A stretch of 54,000 bases of DNA from assembly GCF_037975245.1 (NCBI RefSeq), contig NC_092568.1:6858501-6912500 (forward strand). The letters run 5' to 3'. Positions 1-8,800 of the stretch are shown here, piece by piece. Each line of letters starts with the position of its first letter. Positions within the stretch are counted from its first letter, which is position 1. Origin of the DNA: Apostichopus japonicus (taxonomy: Eukaryota; Echinodermata; Holothuroidea; Aspidochirotida; Stichopodidae). The notes beneath the pieces were generated by a model. It searched no databases and had not been told where the DNA came from. It saw only the letters and a program-made list of their open reading frames with translations. Position numbers and translations under genes: made by a program.

Positions 1-618
1 GTGAGACTGAAAATGATACAAACTTGATTTTAAAGTAAGAAATATTTATTAAAACCCAACAAATAATACCATGCAAAGACTATCAATGAAAATTTAAAAA
101 TGTAGAGTTTAGGATTGTATATGTATCACTAAAGATAACAACACATGGAACAAGCACCTGTATGTGGTGAAGGGTGGGCTGCTTTTACAAGTGAAACTTA
201 GAGAGTGAGTTTGAAACTGACAAAATTGGTCTCCAGTACTTTTCTCCTTATTTAACTCGGACCACCTTTAGCTCTAACACCCATCTTATATACATAGAAT
301 AATAACAATGAATAGTAAGAGCTGTGAGACTGAAAATGATACAAACTTGATTTTAAAGTAAGAAATATTTATTAAAACCCAACAAATAATACCATGCAAA
401 GACTATCAATGAAAATTTAAAAATGTAGAGTTTAGGATTGTATATGTATCACTAAAGATAACAACACATGGAACAAGCACCTGTATGTGGTGAAGGGTGG
501 GCTGCTTTTACAAGTGAAACTTAGAGAGTGAGTTTGAAACTGACAAAATTGGTCTCCAGTACTTTTCTCCTTATTTTAACTCGGACCACCTTTAGCTCTA
601 ACACCCATCTTATATACA
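1..618. repeat. Tandem duplication, unit about 323 bp
   Basis: The sequence starting at base 1 recurs from base 324 almost unchanged (one extra T in a T-run near 573), and the copies part at about 618. The window edge cuts the first copy, so the array may extend upstream. No coding potential was seen; the short minus-strand reading frame over 521-715 is a by-product. Confidence 0.9.
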
Positions 619-779
619 TGGCTGAGTAAAATCGTTCCACTGACATACTTTCATGCCTTGGCAGTGACAGAATAAAGGGACTGATAGCATTACACCCCTC
701 ACCCATAAAGAACAAAAAACGAATTCAAACAAGTTAAAAATAATCAACTAAAAATTATAAAGATAAGAAGAGATAAATC

Positions 780-1400
780 AATTTCAATTTAATAATATGC
801 AAACATTCATGTCTAGTATTATTTAAAATAAAAATACAACATGAAACATCCCTTAAAATGAGGTGTAGGATGCGGTGACCATACAATCAAGAATTTTAAA
901 AGAGCTTCTTGATTATAACATTGATTCATCTCAGGTCACCTTATCACACCCAAATCTCACATCTAAACACCTACTATAGCACGTCATGCCTAACCAACAA
1001 TTGTTTTCTTATTTACCCAAGGCTACATGTATACAAACACTATCATTTGAAGCAAGAACAAACAATCAATTACAATTAAAACATTCACAAAGATTATGTG
1101 TTAAGCATTATTTAAATTAATACACAAAATGAAAAAGCTCCATATAGGGTGGAGGGTGGGAATGACAATACCACCGAACACCTTATAAATACCACCTGTC
1201 TACTCACAACAATTTTCCTAGTTTAACCAAGAGTATACCTTCTCCCCATAGACAAAATAGGTGTATACAACAAAGTATCATATGAAGCAAGTACAAACAA
1301 TCAATTACACTTTAAATATATACAAATGTTATGTGTTACCATAATTTGAAATAATTAATCTCAACACCACATAGCATCCCATGTGTACTGTCAGTCTACT
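780..1400. repeat. Degenerate tandem repeat, about 235-bp period
   Basis: Diverged copies of the same block lie near 795, 1029 and 1264. They share the phrases acaaacaatcaattaca and ttatgtgtta at matching offsets. The region is AT-rich and non-coding. It lies downstream of the last exon of the minus-strand SAMD3-like gene. Confidence 0.6.
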
Positions 1401-1785
1401 AGCAACGATTTACCTAGTGATCCAAGAGTGTAACCCCTGCCCCAGATTTAAAAGAATATTTAATTGGGCTTTTCCCATGGAGGAATATATTTTCAACAAA
1501 ATACAAATTTGCTACCCTCTCACCCCCTCAAAAAATGTTTTAAAGTTACATTTTTCAATGCATTACTTTTTTATCAGTAACTCCCAACCTAATGAACGAT
1601 GCTGAATCTACACCAGGCCTAGCAAAGAATTCCAAATCTTAAAAACAAACATGCAGTTAGATTGTGCTTCCAAGCTTTCGTATAGTCGCTTTTACATGCT
1701 AATTTTCTTTCCTGCTATCGTATAGTAGCTGTGCTGGATTCGCTTAATGTTGCATGTCCATGTGAGACCGCTTGGGGTTAATCAT

Positions 1786-2070
1786 CTATTGGCTAGCGAC
1801 TTTTGTTACAAAGGTTATCAACTTAGCTGGTACCTTTTTATTGTCAGTGATTTCAAAAATCTCCTTTTGTACATATGTCAATGTACAGTTACATGATCTC
1901 GGGTATTCAATATTGACACAATAAAACATACTGATGAGATGAATGAGACTGTCCACAGAATCACCTTCCTTGAGCACTTGGGACTCAGCAGCAATGGCAC
2001 ATGTACTTTCACTGATTATAACTGTTGGGGTTGACACTGACTCTGCAATCTTTTGAAATTCGTTTGAAGT
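1786..2070 (-). CDS. SAMD3-like family protein, C-terminal exon
   Basis: Last coding exon of the minus-strand gene. The acceptor is a pyrimidine-rich stretch ending in ttcattcatttcag-type sequence at 2071-2072, and the stop is TAG at 1788-1786. The translation includes VLKEGDSVDSLIHLISMF and CVNIEYPRSCNCTLTYVQK. This matches the conserved tail of the expanded 'SAMD3-like' family of fish and invertebrates (pattern: A.NLxYPxxLKYTFEFLQK, then a basic end). It joins the preceding exon (2675-2564) in phase 0. The molecular function of the family is not established to my knowledge. No SAM domain is visible here despite the family name. Confidence 0.72.
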   Translation of the reverse strand, partial: TSNEFQKIAESVSTPTVIISESTCAIAAESQVLKEGDSVDSLIHLISMFYCVNIEYPRSCNCTLTYVQKEIFEITDNKKVPAKLITFVTKVASQ

Positions 2071-2563
2071 CTGAAATGAATAAAAACAATACATACAAAA
2101 TGTCATAATGCAACAGGTTTATAATGACAGGATAAGACATATCTTTCTCTTTGCAGTGCATTACACTTGGTCCATGCTTGGACAATTATCCTTCCCATAC
2201 CCCATATGTGCGCATCCCTATATGGCTTGGTGCTTCTATGGTACGTTTTACCCATAGTAAGAGGATATACAAGCAACTAAACTTTAATCATAAAATGGGA
2301 TGTAGTTCTTGTTGTCATGCTGGAAGACTATAAATAAAGAAATATGCAAGAAAGGTTATGATTTACACACAAACGCTTTAAGTCATTGAGGAGTTGACTA
2401 CAATGGATGCAATAAGTATATTGTGAAGGTGGAAGGGGCTTCGGATGGTTAATCCCACCCTGAATCTACACCTGCATAAGATATGCTATTTTACTCAGAA
2501 CATGAAACAGGTGATACCAAACATGCCATGATCACAAATATTCTTTTCCAACTTTGATCTTAC

Positions 2564-2675
2564 ATTTGTGTAGGAAAGGAAGTCTTCTTCATTTTCCCGT
2601 AGCAGCAATGGTAGCAACTGTAATCCTGCTTTATTCTGTTCCTCTGTTCTGTCTACCTCAGAGCTTCTAATATTC
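2564..2675 (-). CDS. SAMD3-like family protein, internal exon
   Basis: A 112-bp exon bounded by attccag at the acceptor (2677-2676) and a gtaaga donor (2563-2562). It completes the AG|G codon left by the exon ending at 3198 and ends in phase 0, so both joins are in frame. It reads AGLQLLPLLLRENEEDFLS, which corresponds to the family motif 'ALxxLPVYLREdxxxFF'. The agreement of splice sites, phase and family motif is the main evidence. No open reading frame in this stretch would have revealed it. Confidence 0.72.
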
Positions 2676-3197
2676 CTGGAATAATAACAATGGTGAAGAA
2701 CACAATATGATAGTTTGCATCATGCATAGTTTTACGTTTGATACACGATTCATGATTTTAAGAAGGGTAAAAAATAACATAAGTACATGCAATGAACATA
2801 GCAGCAGGTTGGCACATGAAATAAAGAAATGTGGTCTTTGCCTTTGTAACGTTTTGGATTTCCTCAATCGCAACAAAAAAGGACATTTTTGCACCCTTAG
2901 GGGACTAATATTTCATGTAAGGGATGATAGGTTTTTTGAAAGGTACTAGTCTAAGATCTGTTTGTGATTTAGAAGATAAAAATGAACGCAAAAGAACACT
3001 CTATTACGCATTCCTATTTATTTACCTTTGAACGATTTCTTGGGGTCTGTGGCAGGTATAGTCTGTCCACACTGGAGTGGGGATCGTTGGGAGCGTAAAG
3101 CTTTTGAAGGGGGCATAAGGCTAAACACCCAAGCCTCCTGTTAGGTCTACAACACTGGTAGAGATTAAACTGACTGAAATTCAAGTTGAAGACTTAC

Positions 3198-3504
3198 CTG
3201 TCACACCTGTGTAGAATTTCTTTGATCTTGTCATGTTTAGGACCACTCTTGACACTCTTCAGGTAGCATCTTCCCAGTAAGGTGATACTTTTGGCCAATC
3301 TAGGAAACTTTGATACTTTCTTGGTACAATCAATGTTCACCAAATGAGTCATCTCATTGCTAATTTCTTCTGTTAGCAGAAGAGCAGGATACTCTTGAAG
3401 TAAGTCTTTAACAAGTGGTTTATTGGTTAAATATGCCCTTCGTTGTGGATATGTTTTATCCATAAGTTTCTCGATCAAAATCAAGTTTTTGGCCCGTTTC
3501 TTAG
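3198..3504 (-). CDS. SAMD3-like family protein, 3' part of the interrupted large exon
   Basis: Host coding sequence directly flanking the 5' LTR of the gypsy element. Reading away from the LTR it gives KKRAKNLILIEKLMDKTYPQ and then LLQEYPALLLTEEISNEM. This is the family signature around 'KMDKTFxxRR ... PALFTexqV..EF'. It ends with a canonical donor, CAG|GTAAGT, at 3198/3197. The open frame runs several residues into the LTR before stopping, so the apparent N-terminus at 3553 is an artefact. Bases 3504-3501 are the target-site duplication, and removing one copy joins this piece in frame to 12204-11634. Confidence 0.8.
3501..3504. repeat. Target-site duplication, left copy (TTAG)
   Basis: Four bases abutting the 5' LTR. 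The partner TTTG at 11630-11633 abuts the 3' LTR and differs at one position. With one copy removed, the host reading frame across the insertion is restored exactly, which supports a 4-bp duplication. Confidence 0.6.
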
Positions 3505-4237
3505 TGTGAGGGAAGGTGGCGAAATCCATATTCATGAACTCTCCCCTTAGCAACTACTGTAGTTTGACCTGTGACCCAACAATTTGCCTGTATCTACGTG
3601 CGTAGCACAGTGGACTGTATTGTTTATCTGTACTGTCACTCACTAGAACAGTGGCTTGTATTGTTTTGGTGTACAGCATCCCTTCCGTTCTAGCTATCGT
3701 GAGCGTTGTTTCTGCACACACGCCGTCAAACTACTGAAGCAATATCACCTTATCAAGTAATCAACTATTTCTATATATCTATTTTAAAGTTTTATCTATC
3801 ACATTCGGGATGTGAGAAGCTGCAAAGGTAAATATAAATATTCACTTTGATCACCCAATATCAATTTTAAGTTAAGAAGTGGTTCATTCACGTGAAATAT
3901 AGCCAAATTGTTGTCCTCACGTGTGCTTGTTAGTCAAGTATTGGCAACGTTACTTTCCTTGTTGCATACTCACCGTGTAATAGTCCTGTAGGCTAATCGT
4001 AAACGATCGCTTACGAAGAGTGTACGTATTATGTCTAATTATACTTAAATGATTGTTTTCTAAATCACACTCAATTTATTTAGTACATGCTGCAAATGTT
4101 ACGTTTATAATACCGTATTTACGCTATTTCTTGTAGCCTAGGTCTAAAGTATATACAGTGTGAGTCTGTTTGTAAATGCCTTACACTGTGTATGTGGTAA
4201 TAACGTGCTAGGTCGTTGTGTAAGAGCGCCACCTATT

Positions 4238-4320
4238 AAGATGGCGGCCCCCATGTCTCGTTAGATTTATGTACATTATATATTATATTCAAGATGGCTG
4301 CGCCCATGTACCGTTAAGTG
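4238..4320 (+). promoter_or_regulatory. Duplicated YY1-like motif block in the LTR
   Basis: AAGATGGCGGCCCCCATG at 4238 and AAGATGGCTGCGCCCATG at 4291 are diverged copies about 53 bp apart. Both continue into a CGTTA sequence a few bases later. AAGATGGC(G/C) is the core of the YY1 binding consensus, which is known in mobile-element promoters. Its role here is inferred. The same block is in the 3' LTR at about 11002-11085. Confidence 0.45.
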
Positions 4321-4717
4321 TATAGGTTCACCATATACATATCGTGCTGAATCGTTGTATCCGTCGAGGGTAAATCGAAATGGATAGGTACGATGTCATA
4401 TTAAATTGTGTTAATTTGTTTTTAGAATGCAATTGTGGTTGTTTAGAGGCAGACGTGCCATAACTTAAATGTTACCTCCACTACTTGTTTAATCCTAAAG
4501 TGTTATTTTATGAATCGTTTAAGGTTTGATGCATGAGTTAAATACCTGTGTCATGGCCATTTATTATTCATGTTGTTTCATAGACCTATATATTATGCAA
4601 GGAGGTATTTTGTCGTATTAACCGTTGATTACTGAGGTTTCATTTATGGATTTATACTTATGATTTCTTTTCATATTTTTATTAACAGTTTCAGAGCTTT
4701 ACACATCCGTCCGGTGG

Positions 4718-4735
4718 GTTGTACCACCGTCCTCT
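4718..4735 (+). repeat. LTR arm of an 18-bp perfect inverted repeat with the gag leader
   Basis: GTTGTACCACCGTCCTCT here is the exact reverse complement of 4918-4935, which ends one base before the gag ATG (4937). If transcription starts upstream in the LTR, the genomic RNA could fold so that the gag start region is paired. The same arm is repeated in the 3' LTR (about 11482-11499). Confidence 0.85.
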
Positions 4736-4868
4736 ATTTATCCTCTTCCATATTTTACTGGCTCATACACCCAGTAAAGGCTAATTCAAACCCCTAATAA
4801 ATTGGAGCAGAACTATCCGTCTGTTTTTGATTCTTCTTTAGTGAATGCTCTCGTACGGCATCACATTT

Positions 4869-4885
4869 TGGTAGTACGAGTGGGG
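4869..4885 (+). other. Probable primer-binding site
   Basis: TGGTAGTACGAGTGGGG begins three bases after the LTR end, with the TGG expected to pair with a tRNA CCA end. I could not match it to a specific tRNA. GTACGAG at 4875-4881 is also complementary to CTCGTAC at 4849-4855 in the LTR, so a local hairpin spans the LTR/leader junction. Self-priming is therefore an alternative. Confidence 0.5.
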
Positions 4886-4936
4886 TAGCCAAATTTTAGC
4901 GTTAAATTTCAAAATAAAGAGGACGGTGGTACAACA

Positions 4937-5866
4937 ATGTCAACTCTGAAGGATGTCCGGAAGAAGCTGGCTTCTCTGGAGGAAGAGTTGAGGAAGACTA
5001 AAGAGGCAACTGATGGAAGAACCTCCCAGGTCCTGGTCATCCCGCAGGAAAGGAAAGTTAGAGTCTTTTCGGGTGTGGAAGGGTCACTCCTGGTAGGAGA
5101 CTTTATAGATGACATCAAGGCTGCAACCAAGTTAAGAAAAGTGAAAGGTGCGGAAGCGGCAGATTTTATTATGGCCCACCTCGAGGGTCCGGCTAGACAA
5201 GAAATACGCCACCATCCAAAGGATGTCTCGACAAATCCTCAACAAATCCTCAACACGTTGTCCGAGACTTTCGGAGAAAAGTTGACCTTGGCAGGAGTTC
5301 TGCGGGAAATCTGTAATCGCCTGCAGAAAGAAGACGAAACCATTACAGACTTTGGGTTTGCTCTTATGTCCTTAGGAGACAAGCTCAAAAAGATGGCGGG
5401 AGGCCCAGATTCAGACAAAACCATTAAGGAACAGTTCCGGGATGGGCTACTGGATGGTGTTCTTAGGCGTGAAGTAAAAAGATGCCTAATGGAGGAGCCC
5501 AACATCACTTTTATTAAACTGCGTGACAGAGCCTTGGATTTGGCAGACGACGACTTCGTCACCCGAAGGAGACGCCAAGGGAGGAAGATTAACTCGTACC
5601 ACACAGAGGTGGACTCACAGATCTTAGGAGCTTTGGAAGGTCTGACGACTGCTCTGAAGGGTCAGACAGAGACGCTGGACGATATGAAGCTCCGCCAGGA
5701 TGATTTCAGTGCCCGGCTCCTAAGACTGGAAGAGCAGAGTAAAACTAAGCCACGTCCCAGGACCGACAAGAGTCAAATAGAATGCCATCGATGTCACAAG
5801 AAAGGCCACTATGCTAATCAGTGTCCAGCTCCTGCCCCAGTTCAACGTCCAGCCCAGGGAAACTAA
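4937..5866 (+). CDS. gag: Gag polyprotein (capsid and nucleocapsid)
   Basis: 309 residues. The N-terminus is charged and predicted coiled (residues 1-30). There follows a retrotransposon capsid-like helical region (about 40-200) with RVFSGVEGSLLVGDFI near its start, a layout reminiscent of PNMA/Sushi-type gags. One CCHC zinc knuckle, CHRCHKKGHYANQC (C-x2-C-x4-H-x4-C), lies at residues 283-296. The start was chosen as the first ATG after the leader; it lies one base after an 18-bp inverted-repeat arm. The stop TAA (5864-5866) directly follows the GGGAAAC heptamer used for frameshifting into pol. Role: assembly of virus-like particles and packaging of the element RNA in the cytoplasm. Confidence 0.93.
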   Translation: MSTLKDVRKKLASLEEELRKTKEATDGRTSQVLVIPQERKVRVFSGVEGSLLVGDFIDDIKAATKLRKVKGAEAADFIMAHLEGPARQEIRHHPKDVSTNPQQILNTLSETFGEKLTLAGVLREICNRLQKEDETITDFGFALMSLGDKLKKMAGGPDSDKTIKEQFRDGLLDGVLRREVKRCLMEEPNITFIKLRDRALDLADDDFVTRRRRQGRKINSYHTEVDSQILGALEGLTTALKGQTETLDDMKLRQDDFSARLLRLEEQSKTKPRPRTDKSQIECHRCHKKGHYANQCPAPAPVQRPAQGN

Positions 5867-8800
5867 TATCACCCAGCTCCGAGAGCCAGGATCTGGGTAA
5901 AAGTAAGAGACAACCAGGCTCAGGGATAGGTATCCCTTCTTCGATTATTGGCAAGAGCCCTGAAGTTACAGTATATGTCAATGGTGTTCCAGTGAAGGGA
6001 GTGGTTGACACAGGTTCACAGGTGACGACAATGACCGAGAGGCATTTCATGGAGAAGTTTGGTTGTGAGTCCCTGGAGAAATTGCACTGGTTATCCATTA
6101 ATGCAGCCAACAACATCCATATCCCGTACAGCGGTTACTTCGAGGCAGATGTGAAGGTAGGAGACTGCACTGTGCCACAGAGGGGGATACTTGTTGTAGG
6201 AGTAGAGAAACAAGTTCCCATGCTTATTGGTATGAATGTGTTGGAAAATCTAGACCAAGAAACCTTCTTGGACCAGGTACCCCTTAAAGAAAAGGATAAA
6301 AGACATCAACCACTCATCCAAGGACTGGTAAGGAGCCCAGGGGATGCTGTGACAGTGATACCAGCAAGGACATCCCAAGTCGTAAGCGCTTCCTGCCAGC
6401 ATGTGAGGGGGGATGTAGAGGTTATAGTGGAGCCTTATGTAAACCTACCAAAGGGAATCGTCGTGGGAGCAACCCTTGCTATGTCAGAGAGAGGCAAAAT
6501 TAAGCTGCCAATCTCTAATGTTTCTGATGAAGATATACTCATTCCACCCAGAACACCTCTCGGAAAAGTGTTAGAGGCTGTTGTTATAGATGACGGGAAG
6601 GTCTCCTATGAGAGCATACAAGTAAGAGTCAACAATATCTCAACTGCTTCTAATGTTATCCCACCTATCTGGCCAGGACTGACCATCCCACAACACCAAC
6701 AGGCAGAGGAACTTTTCCAAAGGTATCATCATGTTTTTGCCAGTTCTGATGAGGACCTAGGATATACTGATACCATTACTCATCAGATCAAGCTTACAGA
6801 TGATGTCCCAGTCAAACAGGCTTTCCGGCGAATCCCTCCGTCACAGTTTGAAGAAGTCAGGGAACACATTCGCAAGTTACTGGAGAAGAATGTGATCCGC
6901 CCGAGTACCAGTCCCTTTGCATCACCGATTGTTCTGGTGAGGAAACCAGATGGATCCCTTAGGCTATGCGTTGACTATCGTCAGTTGAACCACAAAACCA
7001 TTAAAGATGCTTACCCAATTCCTCGGATTGATGAATCCCTTGATGCATTGCATGGCGCTAAATGGTTCTCAACCATCGATCTTCTAGCAGGATACCATCA
7101 AGTAGCAGTCGATGAGAAAGACAAACACAAGACCAGTTTTATCACCCCTTTTGGTCTCTACGAATATAACCGTATGCCGTTCGGGCTTTGTAATGCCCCT
7201 GGGACTTTTCAGCGTCTGATGCAGTCCTGTCTGAGTGACCAGTTCTTCAGATCTGTCTTATGCTATCTTGATGATATACTTGTATTTTCACAGACTTTTG
7301 AAGATCACATAGCCAATCTGGAACTTGTCTTGGAAAGACTACATCAAAATGGTCTGAAGATCAAGGTTTCTAAATGTGAATTCTTCCGCCCCGAAGTTAA
7401 GTACCTTGGTCATAGAATTACCAAAGACGGTGTAAAGGCTGATCCAGATAAGATTGAAGCTGTCAAAAACTGGCCTACTCCCAAATTCGTCAAAGAGTTG
7501 CGATCCTTCTTAGGATTCTGCTCATTCTATCGAAGGTTTGTTCAGAACTTTTCTAAGATTGCAGGGCCATTACATGCCTTAGTGGCCAAGACCATGCAGG
7601 CTCTTAAACAGAGTAAGAAATCTGAATTGGACTGGAATTTAGAGCATCAACAGGCATTTGAAGTACTCAAAGGAGCTTTGTGTACTCAACCCATTCTGGC
7701 GTATGCAGATTTTTCTCAACCGTTTGAAGTAGAAGTTGACGCCTCGTTTCAAGGTTTGGGCGCAATCCTGATGCAACGCCAGGAAGGAAAACGACGTGTT
7801 ATCTCTTATGCCAGCCGTACCCTACGAGGAGCCGAGAAGAACATGCAGAAGTATTCTAGCATGAAGCTAGAACTTCTTGGACTGAAGTGGGCAGTCACCG
7901 AAAAGTTCCGAGAATACTTGATTGGCAACAAGTTTGTGGTGTACACCGATAACAACCCTCTGGCCCACCTGAGGACAGCAAAGTTGGATGCTGTTGGACA
8001 GAGATGGGTAGGTGCCCTAGCAATGTTTGACATGGAGGTCAAATACAAACCTGGTAAGGCTAACATTGCTGCTGATGCTTTGTCGAGGCGACGCCACAAC
8101 GATAATGATAGTTCTACCCTTGCTACTTCTAATTTTGTAGCAGTGGCAGGATTAACAAAGGTTCCCGACGACTTGATTGTAGCTTCATGGGCCAATACTG
8201 TAGATGACTTACCAGCTGATGATGGAACAACAGTTGAGACGTCCCCTATCCTGTTGCCTTCATATAGTGTTCAGCAATTGCAGGAATTCCAACACAAAGA
8301 TCCAGGACTTTCAGAGCTGTGGACTTTGTGGAACAAAGGAGAGAAGCCACATCACCAAACAGTCATGCCAGGCTCTGAACTAAAGCTGTACCTGAGGGAG
8401 TGGGACAAGCTTAAAGAAAAGAATGGACTCCTGTACAGACAAAGTGCAGATGGCTGTCAACTGTTGCTACCAAAGGTATTGCGGAAAGAGGTTTTGTCTC
8501 TGTGTCACGATAACACAGGACATCAGGGAACTAAACGAACTCTGTCACTAGTTCGTAGTCGCTGCTATTGGCCACGTTTACAGCAAGATGTTGTAGAGCA
8601 TTGCCAACTCTGTGACCGATGTACAAGAGCCAAAAACCCACCCAAAATAAGAGAACCCTTGAAGTTTATCCAGTCCTCAAGGCCAAACGAAATTCTGGCC
8701 ATTGATTTCACGATCCTCGAGAAAGATGCCAGGGGAAAGGAAAATGTCCTTGTAATGACAGATGTTTTCTCGAAGTTCACCAGGGCAATCCCTACAAAAG

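Larger units (their letters stand above)
3505..4865 (+). repeat. 5' LTR of the gypsy element (1361 bp)
   Basis: Begins TGTGAGGG and ends ATCACA, so the ends form the short inverted repeat TGTGA/TCACA. Bounds were set by comparison with the 3' LTR and by where flanking sequences diverge. It contains an AATAAA at 4796-4801, two AAGATGGC boxes (4238 and 4291) and several TATA-like runs. It is longer than most gypsy LTRs. Confidence 0.95.

Noticed and set aside
3194-3553. 119-residue frame with its own ATG inside the LTR
   Set aside because: The first 16 codons are LTR sequence read antisense. The real content is host exon 3504-3198.
4937-5604. Antisense frames over gag and pol (4909-5130, 5239-5604, 5814-6116, 7806-8195, 8565-8780, 9553-9753)
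   Set aside because: Shadows of conserved sense-strand coding sequence.
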